From positions 1 to 64,000 of the forward strand of contig DUOX01000012.1 in NCBI GenBank assembly GCA_012838665.1: a stretch of 64,000 bases of DNA. The letters run 5' to 3'. Made by a program: the position numbers and the translations under genes. The notes below the pieces were generated by a model. The model was not told where the DNA came from. It made no database searches and was given only the letters and a program-made list of their open reading frames with translations. Source of the stretch: Clostridiales bacterium. Lineage in GTDB: Bacteria; Bacillota; Clostridia; Oscillospirales; Oscillospiraceae. This document shows positions 45,896-55,702 of this stretch, piece after piece. Position 1 is the first letter of the stretch. Each line of letters starts with the position of its first letter.

Positions 45896-47056
45896 GTGGA
45901 CACAAAAAATCTTGACCAAAACTATATAGCCAACACCTATGCTCGGTTTGACCTTGTGGCGGACCGGGGCAAAGGGGCCGTCGTTTACGACGAGAATGGA
46001 AAAAGATATATCGATTTGGGAAGCGGCATTGCTGTTTGCAGTTTTGGCATGGCGGACGACCACTGGGTGGCCGCCGTGACGGAGCAGCTGGGCAGGCTCC
46101 AGCATATGTCGAATCTCTACTACACCGCACCCCAGACAAAGCTGGCAAAGCTGCTCTGCGAAAAAACAGGCATGAGCCGGGTCTTCTTCTGCAATTCGGG
46201 CGCTGAGGCCAACGAATGCGCCATTAAGGCGGCCAGGAAATACTCCTCCGACAAGTACGGCCCGGGACGCAGCAAGATAGTGAGTCTGATTAACAGCTTC
46301 CACGGCCGGACCATTGCCACCCTCTCCGCAACGGGCCAGGAGGCCCTGCATGTTGATTTCGACCCTTTTTTGCCCGGCTTTGCCCACGTGCCGGCCAACG
46401 ATTTCGAAACCATGAAAACAGCCTGTGACGACAGCGTCTGCGCCATAATGATGGAGCTTGTACAGGGCGAAGGCGGGGTAATACCGCTGGACAGGGACTA
46501 TGTGGCCGCCGTGTCCGAAATGGCGGCGGAGCGGGACATACTCCTCATCATTGACGAGGTACAGACGGGAAACGGCCGCACCGGCAGCCTGTATGCGTAT
46601 ATGCAGTACGAAATTAAGCCCGATATTGTCACCACGGCAAAGGGCCTTGCAGGGGGCCTGCCCATGGGCGCCGCCCTGCTGGGCGAAAAACTGAAGGACA
46701 CACTCACCCCCGGCAGCCACGGCAGCACTTTTGGGGGAAACCCCGTCTGCACAGCAGGAGCCATATCCGTCATTTCCAGGCTGGACGAGGAGTTTCTTGC
46801 CTCCGTACGGGCCAAGGGGGAATATATAAAAAACGCCCTAAAAGGCGCTAAAGGCGTCCTGGGCGTGACGGGGATGGGGCTGATGATTGGAATTTCCATA
46901 GATAAACCCGCAAAAGCCGCCGCCGCCCGCTGCATTGAGGCGGGCGCCATAGTCCTCACCGCCCACGAAAAGCTGCGCCTACTGCCTCCCCTGAATATAG
47001 GCATGGATGAGCTCCGGGAAGGAATCGAAATTTTGAAAGGAGTTCTTGCTCAATGA
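45896..47056 (+). CDS. argD: Acetylornithine aminotransferase
   Basis: PLP transaminase converting acetylglutamate semialdehyde to acetylornithine. The 386-residue protein shows NSGAEANECAIKAARKY, SFHGRTIATLSATGQ, IIDEVQTGNGRTG and the Schiff-base lysine in TTAKGLAGGLPMGA. It starts with GTG after AAGGAGG. Its last four bases overlap the argF start. Confidence 0.95.
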   Translation: MDTKNLDQNYIANTYARFDLVADRGKGAVVYDENGKRYIDLGSGIAVCSFGMADDHWVAAVTEQLGRLQHMSNLYYTAPQTKLAKLLCEKTGMSRVFFCNSGAEANECAIKAARKYSSDKYGPGRSKIVSLINSFHGRTIATLSATGQEALHVDFDPFLPGFAHVPANDFETMKTACDDSVCAIMMELVQGEGGVIPLDRDYVAAVSEMAAERDILLIIDEVQTGNGRTGSLYAYMQYEIKPDIVTTAKGLAGGLPMGAALLGEKLKDTLTPGSHGSTFGGNPVCTAGAISVISRLDEEFLASVRAKGEYIKNALKGAKGVLGVTGMGLMIGISIDKPAKAAAARCIEAGAIVLTAHEKLRLLPPLNIGMDELREGIEILKGVLAQ

Positions 47057-47964
47057 AACACCTGTTAAAACTGTCCGACCTGTCCGCCGGCGAAATCCTC
47101 GAAATCCTTAACCTGGCGGACCAGCTGAAGTATGAAAATAAAAACGGCATAGAGCACCCCCTTCTGAAGGGCAAGACTCTGGGCATGATTTTCCAGAAGA
47201 GTTCCACCCGCACAAGGGTCAGCTTTGAAGTGGGCATGTACCAGCTTGGTGGGACAGCCCTGTTTTTAAGCTCCAGAGACCTGCAGATGGGCAGGGGCGA
47301 ATCCATTGAGGACACAGCCCGGACTCTTTCCCGGTATCTGGATGGCATTATGATACGTACTTATGACCAGTCCGAGGTGGAAAAGCTGGCTCAATATGGC
47401 AGCATACCCGTTATAAACGGCCTGACGGATTACGCCCACCCGTGTCAGGTGCTGGCGGACCTTATGACTATCAGGGAATACAAGCATAGCTTTAAGGATT
47501 TGAAACTGTGCTTTATAGGCGACGGGAATAACGTAGCCAACAGCCTTATCGTGGGCTGCATAAAGATGGGAATGAGTGTCAGCATCGCCTGTCCCGAGGA
47601 ATACAGACCCGACGCCGAAATCATGGCCTGGGCAAAGGAAAACGGCGACTTTGCCTGTACCAGTAGCATCCCGGAGGCGGTGAAAGGCGCCCACGTGGTG
47701 TATACAGACGTCTGGGCCTCCATGGGCCAGGAAGAGGAAACGGAAAAGCGCAGGGCCGCCTTCGGGAGCTATCAGGTAAATGATGAAGTCATGGCCCTTG
47801 CGGACCCCGAAGCCATAGTGCTCCACTGCCTGCCCGCCCACAAGGGCGAGGAAATCACGTCGAAGGTCTTTGAGGAACACGCAGTGGAGATATTTGACCA
47901 GGCAGAAAACCGTCTCCACGCCCAAAAGGCAGTAATGGTATTGCTCATGGGCAATCAGAAATAG
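47053..47964 (+). CDS. argF: Ornithine carbamoyltransferase
   Basis: Makes citrulline from ornithine and carbamoyl phosphate. The 303-residue protein has the carbamoyl-phosphate site KSSTRTRVSFEVG, the RDLQMGRGESIEDTARTLSRY stretch in two parts, the ornithine loop DVWASMGQEEE and HCLPAHKGEEI. Last gene of the cluster; argG, argH and carAB are not in the window. Confidence 0.95.
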   Translation: MKHLLKLSDLSAGEILEILNLADQLKYENKNGIEHPLLKGKTLGMIFQKSSTRTRVSFEVGMYQLGGTALFLSSRDLQMGRGESIEDTARTLSRYLDGIMIRTYDQSEVEKLAQYGSIPVINGLTDYAHPCQVLADLMTIREYKHSFKDLKLCFIGDGNNVANSLIVGCIKMGMSVSIACPEEYRPDAEIMAWAKENGDFACTSSIPEAVKGAHVVYTDVWASMGQEEETEKRRAAFGSYQVNDEVMALADPEAIVLHCLPAHKGEEITSKVFEEHAVEIFDQAENRLHAQKAVMVLLMGNQK

Positions 47965-47978
47965 AATATGACAAAACT

Positions 47979-48005
47979 AAAGGCACGGCAAATTGCCGTG
48001 CCTTT
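47979..48005. terminator. Bidirectional terminator between argF and serA
   Basis: AAAGGCACGGCA/TGCCGTGCCTTT stem with AAT loop, T-rich on both sides, shared by the converging arg and ser operons. Confidence 0.85.
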
Positions 48006-48035
48006 CACGTTTCAAAAACAACCTGTCTAAAATCT

Positions 48036-49199
48036 TTACAGCACCCTGACTCTAAAAACTTCATCCATTGCCTTTATTCCCGCGGTGATTGCTCCGTTAA
48101 TTTTAGTGCCGGTATCAATAATGGTGTAGGCATATTCCCCGCGGGGCTTGTTTATCATGTGTTCCACGTTTATATCCTGACGCCCGATTAGGTCCAGAAA
48201 ACGCTGGATCATACGGGGCACGTTCCTATGCATGACGCAAAGGCGCGAAACCCCCATACGGTCAAGGCAAACAGTCGGCATGTTTACGGAATTTGTAATA
48301 TTGCCGTTTTCAAGATAATCGAGAATTTCTTTAGCGGCCATAATGGCACACTTCTCCTCGCTTTCGGGAGTGGAGGCGCCCAGATGGGGAATGGGAACCA
48401 CGTTGGGCACGCCGGCAAGAACTCCATTGGGGAAGTCGGTAACATAGCGGGCAACCTTGGTGGTGTCCAGGGCGGCCAGTATATCCTCATCGCAGACCAG
48501 CTCCCCCCTGGCAAGATTTATTATCCTCACGCCGTCCTTCATTTGCTTGATAGCCTCGGCATTTATTATGTGGTGGGTCTCGGAAGTATAAGGTACATGG
48601 ATAGTGATATAATCGCTGTACCTGTAAATCGTTTCCAGGTCGTGAGCGTGCTTCACCGAACGGGAAAGCTGCCAGGCCGCGTCAACGGAAAGGTAGGGGT
48701 CATAACCGTAAACCTCCATTCCCAGAGCCACGGCGGTGTTGGCAATCTTGGCTCCCACCGCCCCGAGGCCGATTACGCCCAGGGTTTTGCCGTTAAGTTC
48801 CGGACCGGAGAAGCTGGATTTGCCCCGCTCCACCATTCCGGCCACCTCGTCGCCCCTGTCGGCTATACTGCGCACCCATTCAATTCCGCCCAGAATATCT
48901 CTGGAGGCCATGAGCAACGCGCAAATGCAAAGCTCTTTAACGGCGTCTGCGTTTGCCCCGGGAGTGTTAAACACCACAATGCCGGCTTCGGTGCAGCGCT
49001 GAATCGGGATGTTGTTGGTGCCGGCCCCGGCCCTTGCTATGCAGACCAGTTCCGGGTTAAATTCGTACTCGTGGAGATTGGCACTGCGCACGAGAATGGC
49101 GTCGGGGTTTTCTTCCTTATCTGATATCTGGTATCCTGCTTTATCAAGTATTTCAAGTCCCACAGGAGCAATCTTGTTCATCGTTTTTATCTTATACAT
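48036..49199 (-). CDS. serA: D-3-phosphoglycerate dehydrogenase
   Basis: First enzyme of serine synthesis. The 387-residue protein has the NAD-binding loop GVIGLGAVGAKIANTA (about 140-155), the active-site region NLARGELV and the catalytic histidine in PIPHLGASTPESEEKCA, and a C-terminal ACT domain (about 315-387) that normally senses serine. It is the compact class lacking the intervening domain. Its start overlaps the serC end by eight bases. Confidence 0.95.
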   Translation of the reverse strand: MYKIKTMNKIAPVGLEILDKAGYQISDKEENPDAILVRSANLHEYEFNPELVCIARAGAGTNNIPIQRCTEAGIVVFNTPGANADAVKELCICALLMASRDILGGIEWVRSIADRGDEVAGMVERGKSSFSGPELNGKTLGVIGLGAVGAKIANTAVALGMEVYGYDPYLSVDAAWQLSRSVKHAHDLETIYRYSDYITIHVPYTSETHHIINAEAIKQMKDGVRIINLARGELVCDEDILAALDTTKVARYVTDFPNGVLAGVPNVVPIPHLGASTPESEEKCAIMAAKEILDYLENGNITNSVNMPTVCLDRMGVSRLCVMHRNVPRMIQRFLDLIGRQDINVEHMINKPRGEYAYTIIDTGTKINGAITAGIKAMDEVFRVRVL

Positions 49200-50283
49200 G
49201 ATGTCTTACCTCGAATTCTTTCATAAACTCAACCAGGGCAACAACGCCCTCCATGGGCTGGGCATTATAGATGGATGCCCGCAAACCGCCGGCAAGCCTG
49301 TGGCCTTTCAGATTCAAGAGGCCCCTGGCGGCTGCTTCCTTGGCGAAAACCGCATCCAGGTCGGGATCACCCGTGTGGAAGGTTATGTTCATGTCTGAGC
49401 GGGAATCGGGCCTTACGCTGCTTCTAAACAGCCGGCTGTTGTCAAGGAAGTCGTAAACAAAAGCGGCTTTTTGGGATTTAAGAACCTCCATGCCCGCAAC
49501 CCCGCCCTGCTCTTCCAGCCAGTCCAGCACAAGGCTGAGAATATAAATGTTCCAGCAGGGAGGCGTGTTGTACATGGAATCTTTGTCTATCATCAGTTTA
49601 TAACCCATCATCAGCGGGGTGTACGGTAATTCGCGGCCGGCCAGGGATTTATCAATGATAACCACCGTCAGCCCGGCAGGGGCCATGTTTTTCTGAGCGC
49701 CGGCGAAAATAATGCCGTATTTGGATACGTCTATGGGCTTGGATAATATATTGGAGGACATATCGCAGACCAGAGGGACATCTCCCGTCTCGGGAACGTA
49801 TTTCCACTCTGTGCCGTAAATTGTGTTGTTGGAGCAATAATAAAAATAGGAAGCCCCCGGATCAAGAACAAGCTGGGATTGGGAGGGGATATATGTATGC
49901 CCCTCCGCCTCAGAGGAAGCGGAAATATTTACCGTGCCGTATTTTTTTGCCTCCCTGGCGGCAACATTGGAAAAGTGGCCGGTAACGGCATAGTCAGCGC
50001 TGCCATTTTCGCCCATGAGGTTCATGGGCACCATGGAAAACTGGAGCGAAGCCCCACCTTGGAGAAACAGTATTTCGTGGCTATCCGGCACGGAAAGGGC
50101 CGATTTCAGCTTGACCTTCACGGAATCGAATATTTCCTGAAAGACGCTGCTGCGATGACTCATCTCCATGACAGACATACCGGAACCGCCGTAATTAGAT
50201 ATCTCCTTGCCTGCGCGATGCAGCACCTCGTCCGGCAGGACGGAGGGACCGGCGGAAAAGTTATAGGTCTTGTCTCTAGTCAT
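49192..50283 (-). CDS. serC: Phosphoserine aminotransferase
   Basis: PLP transaminase of serine (and pyridoxine) synthesis, 363 residues. NFSAGPSVLPDEVL opens the protein, MEMSHRSSVFQEI and FLQGGASLQFSMVPMNL follow, and the Schiff-base lysine is in FAGAQKNMAPAGLTVV. ATG at 50283 with GGGGG nine bases upstream is chosen over an in-frame start at 50298. Operon serC-serA; serB is not here. Confidence 0.95.
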   Translation of the reverse strand: MTRDKTYNFSAGPSVLPDEVLHRAGKEISNYGGSGMSVMEMSHRSSVFQEIFDSVKVKLKSALSVPDSHEILFLQGGASLQFSMVPMNLMGENGSADYAVTGHFSNVAAREAKKYGTVNISASSEAEGHTYIPSQSQLVLDPGASYFYYCSNNTIYGTEWKYVPETGDVPLVCDMSSNILSKPIDVSKYGIIFAGAQKNMAPAGLTVVIIDKSLAGRELPYTPLMMGYKLMIDKDSMYNTPPCWNIYILSLVLDWLEEQGGVAGMEVLKSQKAAFVYDFLDNSRLFRSSVRPDSRSDMNITFHTGDPDLDAVFAKEAAARGLLNLKGHRLAGGLRASIYNAQPMEGVVALVEFMKEFEVRHHV

Positions 50284-50318
50284 GGTCTTTACCCCCATAA
50301 AATTTTATAAGCACCAAC

Positions 50319-50346
50319 GCAGGGCGGGGCATATATGCCGCCCTGC
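50319..50346. repeat. Hairpin between mtaB and serC
   Basis: GCAGGGCGG/CCGCCCTGC stem (9 bp). On the minus strand it follows mtaB and precedes the serC leader; the tail is AT-rich without a real T-run, so it may be a weak terminator. Confidence 0.45.
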
Positions 50347-50390
50347 GCTGAGCCTTATAGTTATAACCATAACACTTTAATAAAGAAAAA

Positions 50391-51701
50391 TCAAACTGTG
50401 TAACCTACAAGTATTTTATCTTTAAGCCCTTCAATTTTCACGTTTTTTACAAGTCCGCGAAGGTCTCTGCCTGGGACGGACACCTGGCAATAATTGTCCG
50501 CGTGTCCGATGCAAATGCCCTCCGCCTCCGTCTCAAAAAGTACGGGGAGGGTATCCCCGATGCAGGATTCCAAAAAGGCAATCTCCATGGCGTCGGCCAC
50601 AGCCTGGGCCTGGGCAGCCCTTTTTGTCTTTACCACCCGGCTCAGACGCCCCTCCATTTTAGCGGCCTTGGTACCTGGCCGTACGGAGTATGGGAAGATA
50701 TGCATGGAGGAAAAGCTGCATTTTTGGATAAATTCCAAAGTGGAGGCATGCTGCTCCTCCGTTTCACCGGGGAAACCCACAATCAGGTCGGCGGTAAGCC
50801 CACAGCGGGGAAAGTATTCCCTCAGCAGCTCCGTCGCCTTAAAAAAGCGGGCAGTATCATATTTCCGGCCCATACGGCGCAGTATTTCGTCACAGCCGCT
50901 CTGCAGGGAGAGATGGAAGTGACGGCAGACCTTGCCCGCGGCCGCCAGACGGCGGCAAAACTCCCGGGTAATTATTGTAGGCTCCAATGAGCCCAGGCGC
51001 AGGCGTAGCCCCGGGGCAGCCCGGGCTATTGCCTTCACCACATCCGCAAGGCCGACACCGTTTCTAAAATCCTTGCCGTAGGAGGCTATTTCAATTCCGG
51101 TGATAACAAGTTCCCTGTAACCCTCCGACTCCAAGGCCGCTGCCTGGGCCGCGGCCTCCTCCAAAGGCAGGCTGAGCACCCTGCCCCTGGCATAGGGTAT
51201 GACACAATAGGTGCAGAAGTTGTCGCAGCCATCCTGAATTTTAAGCATGGCCCGGGTGCGGCCCGATACGGAGCCGGCCGGCAGCTTCTCAAAACCTTGG
51301 CGTTTAAAGGGGTTATCAACAGAGCAGACCGGAGCAGGTTCGGTGCTGGTCCTGTTCTTCCTCTCCTTAACAAGGCGATGGATTTCCTCCACCAACTTCT
51401 TTCTGTCGCCGCTACCGAAAACTATATCCGCGCCAAGCTCCACCATCTCCTGAGGGCTGACCTGGGAAAAGCAGCCGCAGACCGCAACCACTGCACCGGG
51501 ATTGCGGCTCTTCAGTCGGCGGATGGCCTGCCGCGATTTGCGCCCGCTCTCTGCGGTAACAGCGCATGTGTTGATTATGACCACGTCCGCGCTGCCGTCC
51601 TCTTGGGCAGGGTTGTAGCCCCGCTCCTGCAGCATGGTCTCTATGGCCTGGGTTTCATATTGGTTTACCTTGCAACCTAGGGTGGTAATCGAGTACTTCA
51701 T
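50391..51701 (-). CDS. mtaB: tRNA t6A37 methylthiotransferase MtaB
   Basis: Radical-SAM enzyme that converts t6A37 to ms2t6A in tRNAs reading ANN codons. The 436-residue protein has the UPF0004 cysteines (TLGCKVNQYET, IINTCAVT, VCGCFSQ), the radical-SAM triad CDNFCTYC and a C-terminal TRAM domain. TLGCKVNQYET marks the MtaB branch rather than MiaB or RimO. ATG at 51701 follows AAGGAA; a longer in-frame extension upstream is not credible. It is divergent from a cysteine desulfurase, a possible sulfur/Fe-S partner. Confidence 0.93.
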   Translation of the reverse strand: MKYSITTLGCKVNQYETQAIETMLQERGYNPAQEDGSADVVIINTCAVTAESGRKSRQAIRRLKSRNPGAVVAVCGCFSQVSPQEMVELGADIVFGSGDRKKLVEEIHRLVKERKNRTSTEPAPVCSVDNPFKRQGFEKLPAGSVSGRTRAMLKIQDGCDNFCTYCVIPYARGRVLSLPLEEAAAQAAALESEGYRELVITGIEIASYGKDFRNGVGLADVVKAIARAAPGLRLRLGSLEPTIITREFCRRLAAAGKVCRHFHLSLQSGCDEILRRMGRKYDTARFFKATELLREYFPRCGLTADLIVGFPGETEEQHASTLEFIQKCSFSSMHIFPYSVRPGTKAAKMEGRLSRVVKTKRAAQAQAVADAMEIAFLESCIGDTLPVLFETEAEGICIGHADNYCQVSVPGRDLRGLVKNVKIEGLKDKILVGYTV

Positions 51702-51816
51702 GGTCAATTTCCTTGTAATAACGTTTGGATTGAGATATAATCCCAAATGGCGGAAATCCGCCTTGAATTTTGGTGCGGGTTTGGCGCCCGTCACCTAAAG
51801 GCTTGGTGTATATTCT

Positions 51817-52968
51817 ATGCAAAATACCATGGAAATCTATCTTGACAACGCATCTACCACACGGGTAAGCCCGGAAGCGGCCAGAGCCGCCCTTGAGATA
51901 ATGACTGAAAACTACGGCAATCCCAGTTCCTCCCATACAATGGGGCGTGTCGCAAAATCGGCTCTTGACACGGCCAGAGATCAACTGGCCAACGCCCTGG
52001 GAGCCTCTGACCCCGGGGAGATATTTTTCACCTCCGGGGGGACGGAATCCGACAACTGGGCAATACTTGCCGGGGCGGAGAGCATGCGCCGCCGGGGACG
52101 GCACATTATCAGCTCCATGGCGGAGCACGACGCAGTGCGGAAGGCTGTGGACGAGCTGGAGTCCAGAGGCTTTGAAGTCACTCGGCTGGTTCCGGAAGAC
52201 GACGGCAGCATTTCGGTCCGCTCCGTGGCGGAAGCCCTGAGGGAGGACACGATACTTGTCTCCCTGATGATGGTAAACAACGAGACCGGAGCCATTACGG
52301 ACATTGCCGCCATAGCGGGGGAGATAAAAAATTCGGGCTCCCCGGCCCTGCTCCACACGGACGCCATACAGGCTTTTCTGAAAGTACCCTTTTCGGCCAA
52401 AACTCTGGGAGTGGATTTGATATCCGTCAGCGGTCACAAGATACACGCTCCAAAAGGCGTGGGCGCTCTGTACGTCAGGAGGGGCCTGAAACTGGCGCCC
52501 ATAATTTTCGGCGGCGGCCAGGAAAGGGGATATCGCTCCGGCACGGAAGGCCTACCCCAGATTTGCGCCTTTGGCGAGGCTGTCCGGACAGGCAGAGAGC
52601 TTATGGAGCAGTCCATAGAACATATGAACAGTCTCCGGCAGTTGGCAATCAGAAGGCTCACCTCAGAAAACCCCGACCTTATGGTAATTGGCGGCGGTGC
52701 CCCCCATATTATAAGCCTCTCCCTGCCGGGATACAGAAGCGAGGTTCTGATGAACTTCCTGGAGGCTAAGGGGATATATATATCCAAAAGCTCCGCCTGC
52801 AAAAGAGGAGCCAGAAGCCATGTGCTGGAGGCCATGGGGCTGAAAAACGAAATAATAGACGGGGCAATAAGGGTAAGCCTTTCCCGCTATACCACCCGGG
52901 AAGAGATAGAAATCTTTTGTGACGCGATAAAACAGGCCCGGGAAAGTCTTTTCAGGTCGCCCCGATAA
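51817..52968 (+). CDS. Cysteine desulfurase (NifS/IscS family)
   Basis: Removes sulfur from cysteine for Fe-S clusters or thiolated tRNA. The 383-residue PLP enzyme has YLDNASTTRVS, FTSGGTESDN, the Schiff-base lysine K208 in SVSGHKIHAPKG and the catalytic cysteine C328 in SKSSACKRG. No iscU or thiI gene follows. The start lacks an obvious ribosome site; ATG at 51829 is an alternative. Back to back with mtaB. Confidence 0.92.
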   Translation: MQNTMEIYLDNASTTRVSPEAARAALEIMTENYGNPSSSHTMGRVAKSALDTARDQLANALGASDPGEIFFTSGGTESDNWAILAGAESMRRRGRHIISSMAEHDAVRKAVDELESRGFEVTRLVPEDDGSISVRSVAEALREDTILVSLMMVNNETGAITDIAAIAGEIKNSGSPALLHTDAIQAFLKVPFSAKTLGVDLISVSGHKIHAPKGVGALYVRRGLKLAPIIFGGGQERGYRSGTEGLPQICAFGEAVRTGRELMEQSIEHMNSLRQLAIRRLTSENPDLMVIGGGAPHIISLSLPGYRSEVLMNFLEAKGIYISKSSACKRGARSHVLEAMGLKNEIIDGAIRVSLSRYTTREEIEIFCDAIKQARESLFRSPR

Positions 52969-53159
52969 CTTTCCCGCCTTTAACTTGTACCCGCATATTC
53001 TACTCCAATCTCAAAAAAAGGTCAATAATGCCCCGTAAACACGACAGTTTATCGCAATAAGCAGGAACATCTTGGTTCCGCTGTAGCAGGGACAACTATA
53101 TAAACTATATAATATAATAAGTATGTTCATTTAATATGATAGTTAATTTAAAAAAACAA

Positions 53160-53188
53160 TTGACTTTTTAACTGAGCGGAATTATAAT
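53160..53188 (+). promoter_or_regulatory. Promoter of the T-box/alaA transcript
   Basis: TTGACT at 53160-53165, exactly 17-base spacer, perfect TATAAT at 53183-53188; the start is expected near 53195. Bases 52969-53159 between the desulfurase and this promoter hold only AT-rich sequence. Confidence 0.8.
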
Positions 53189-53194
53189 CGATAA

Positions 53195-53492
53195 AAAAGC
53201 AGATACTGCGACACAGGCTATGATAAGGAGTAGTAAGCGCCGTACGAAACGCAGAGAGGGGCCGGCTGGTGCAAGGCCTCATGAGGAAAGCGCCGAAGCC
53301 GCCTTTGAGCCGTGGACGGAAAGGCAACTGCCAAGTACGCTCCTCCGGGTTTCTCCCGTTACAGGGAAGCGGTATGCGAGCCTGCTCAAGTACCGGCAGA
53401 GTGCGGGATAGGATTATCCCGAATTTAGGTGGTACCACGGACAATATGTTCGCCCTAAACATTTTATAAAATGTTTAGGGCGTTTGTTTTTT
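53195..53492 (+). ncRNA. T-box leader with alanine (GCC) specifier
   Basis: A tRNA-sensing leader. The T-box core TTTAGGTGGTACCACGG is at 53424-53440 and the terminator stem of 15 bp is at 53451-53482 with a T-rich tail. In stem I, GGCT/AGCC and AAGG/CCTT flank a specifier loop with AGTA opposite GAA; the triplet after GAA is GCC (53298-53300) followed by a purine, i.e. an alanine codon. The CAGAGAGG stretch is the usual stem-I bulge. Uncharged tRNA-Ala should favour read-through into the aminotransferase. Confidence 0.88.
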
Positions 53493-53505
53493 GGAGGAAT
53501 GCAAG

Positions 53506-54720
53506 GTGAAAACAATTCGAAAGTCCCAAAAGCTGAATAATGTACGTTACGACGTCCGGGGCCCGGTGCTGGACGCCGCCATGGCGCTGGAGGCCAGGGG
53601 CGAAAAGATAATAAAGCTGAACATAGGCAATCCCTCCCCCTTTGGTTTCCGGGCGCCGGAGAAACTGCTTGCTACCGTCAGCGAAAATTTACACGTCGCT
53701 GAAGGCTACAGTGATTCCAAAGGCATACTGGAGGCCCGTGAAGCCATTGCGGAATACTACAAAAGTAAGGGCATAGAAGGGGTTACGCCCGATGACATTT
53801 ACACGGGCAACGGGCTGTCCGAACTCATTACAATGTCCTTGCAGGCCCTTTTGGATGACGGGGACGATATCCTCGTTCCCTCCCCCGACTATCCCCTGTG
53901 GACGGCTGCGGCAACTTTGGCGGGCGGCAGGGCTGTCCACTATATCTGCGATGAGGCCTCCGAATGGATGCCCGACATTGGCGACATGCGCAGGAAAATC
54001 ACCGGCCGTACCAAGGCCATCGTGGTGATAAACCCCAACAATCCCACCGGTGCATTATACAGCGCGGACATACTGCAGCAGATTGTGGCCCTTGCCCGGG
54101 AGCATAATTTAATTATTTTTGCCGATGAGATTTACGACCGCCTGGTAATGGACGGCCATACCCACACGTCTATTGCCTCTTTGGCTCCGGACCTGTTTGT
54201 CATCACCATGAACGGCCTGTCAAAATCCCACCTAGTATGCGGTTATCGCTGCGGCTGGATGTGCCTTTCCGGTGATAAAACCAGAGCAAAGGATTATATC
54301 GACGGCCTGAACGTGCTGGCCTCCATGCGCCTTTGCTCCAACGTGCCGGCACAGTACGCCATTAAGGCCGCCCTGAACCGGAACGAGGATACACAGGCTC
54401 TATTAAAGCCAGGCGGGAGAATTTATGAACAGCGTGAATTCATCTGCAACGCCCTGTCCTCAATTGACGGGATTTCGCTGGTCAGACCCAAGGCGGCTTT
54501 TTACGTGTTCCCCAAAATAGACACAAAACGTTTCAATATAACCGATGACGAGAGTTTTGTTCTGGATTTTCTCAGGAGCAAAAAGGTTCTTCTGGTGCAA
54601 GGAACCGGCTTTAACTGGCCCAACCCCGACCACTTCAGAATTGTGTATCTGCCCGAAATCAACATCCTCCGAGAGTCCATGACAAGGTTGAAAGAATTTC
54701 TGGCCACTTACCGGCAATAG
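53506..54720 (+). CDS. alaA: Alanine aminotransferase (AlaA-type, class I PLP)
   Basis: Forms alanine from pyruvate and glutamate. The 404-residue protein has IKLNIGNPSPFGF, the VINPNNPTGALYS motif, FADEIYDRLV, the Schiff-base lysine in NGLSKSHLVCGYRCGW and the C-terminal arginine in HFRIVYLPE. GTG at 53506 follows GGAGG by eight bases; a TTG at 53491 would overlap the terminator tail. The alanine-specifying T-box upstream supports the function. Confidence 0.92.
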   Translation: MKTIRKSQKLNNVRYDVRGPVLDAAMALEARGEKIIKLNIGNPSPFGFRAPEKLLATVSENLHVAEGYSDSKGILEAREAIAEYYKSKGIEGVTPDDIYTGNGLSELITMSLQALLDDGDDILVPSPDYPLWTAAATLAGGRAVHYICDEASEWMPDIGDMRRKITGRTKAIVVINPNNPTGALYSADILQQIVALAREHNLIIFADEIYDRLVMDGHTHTSIASLAPDLFVITMNGLSKSHLVCGYRCGWMCLSGDKTRAKDYIDGLNVLASMRLCSNVPAQYAIKAALNRNEDTQALLKPGGRIYEQREFICNALSSIDGISLVRPKAAFYVFPKIDTKRFNITDDESFVLDFLRSKKVLLVQGTGFNWPNPDHFRIVYLPEINILRESMTRLKEFLATYRQ

Positions 54721-54786
54721 TTTTAATACTAAGATGCCAAGATTTTTTCATTTGGCACCTTTAATCGGGAAACATCCAAGATGTCA

Positions 54787-54824
54787 AAAGCGTGCGTTCT
54801 GCGGTATTTGGAACGCACGCTTTT
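54787..54824. terminator. Bidirectional terminator after alaA
   Basis: AAAAGCGTGCGTTC/GAACGCACGCTTTT stem, serving alaA and the converging ADP-ribosylglycohydrolase gene. Confidence 0.85.
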
Positions 54825-54826
54825 GT

Positions 54827-55609
54827 CTATTTCAGTATTTTATAAAACTCTTCAACTACCGCCAGTAGTTTCGGGTCAAGGTATCCTGCCGCCTGCTGCC
54901 AAATGCTGTCCGGTACTCCGTAATAAGCCTCCGCTATGCCTCCTGCGATGGCGGCAATGGTGTCACTGTCGCCGCCCGCAGAAATCGCTTTGCGGATTGC
55001 GCCCTCAAAGGAGGTGCTTTCAAAGAACGCGGAAAGGGCAACGGGCATGGTGCCCTGGCTGGACACATCAAACCTGTATGTACTGCGGATTTTATCTATC
55101 TCAGGCAGGTTGTACTCCCGGGCGGCCCGCTCCCGGAGGGCCGCTATGTCCTCTCCTTTTCTGGCGCGGAAAATTAGCTCCGCGGTCAGCGCGGCGGCCT
55201 TAATCCCCTCGGGGTGGTTATGCGTGGGCATGGCGGTCAGGCTTCCCAAATGCCTTGCTTCTTCAACGGATGAAGCAAGCCAACCTGCAGCGGAGCAGCG
55301 CATTGGGGCGCCGTTTCCCCAGGATCCATAAGGCCTCGGAGTGTCACTATTAATCCATTCGCCAAATCTAGCGCCATATCCCCTGTTGGGATAGCGCCGG
55401 CCGTAGAACTGCATTTTCTCTGTCAATGCAGCAAGAATCTGCACATCAGAATCTCCCCTGGTATTCATCAGCGCTTCCGCCACGGCAATGGTCATTACGG
55501 TGTCGTCGGTGAAAAAACAGTCCTCTCTAAAAAGCGGGAAGTCCTCCGCCCGGTAATTGTCAAATTCGTAAATGGACCCGACAATGTCTCCTATTATTAC
55601 GCCTTTCAT
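54827..55609 (-). CDS. ADP-ribosylglycohydrolase family protein
   Basis: A 260-residue enzyme of the DraG/ARH family, which removes ADP-ribose from proteins or small molecules using two Mg2+. The metal motifs are FFTDDTVMT near residue 30 and SAGGDSDTIAAIAGGIAEAYYG near residue 212; GDIVGSIYEF opens the protein. No ADP-ribosyltransferase or nitrogenase partner is nearby. ATG at 55609 follows GGGGAGG. Confidence 0.9.
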   Translation of the reverse strand: MKGVIIGDIVGSIYEFDNYRAEDFPLFREDCFFTDDTVMTIAVAEALMNTRGDSDVQILAALTEKMQFYGRRYPNRGYGARFGEWINSDTPRPYGSWGNGAPMRCSAAGWLASSVEEARHLGSLTAMPTHNHPEGIKAAALTAELIFRARKGEDIAALRERAAREYNLPEIDKIRSTYRFDVSSQGTMPVALSAFFESTSFEGAIRKAISAGGDSDTIAAIAGGIAEAYYGVPDSIWQQAAGYLDPKLLAVVEEFYKILK

Positions 55610-55702
55610 AGGCAAGCCTCCCCAAAAAAGCTTTTTCGTATCCAGCCTAACGCTTTTTATGCATTTATGCAATAGGCAGCATCCTTATTGTTTTCCCCAT
55701 GC

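Noticed and set aside
45824..46720. 298-codon minus-strand frame
   Set aside because: Antisense to argB/argD; no ribosome site and no recognisable domain.
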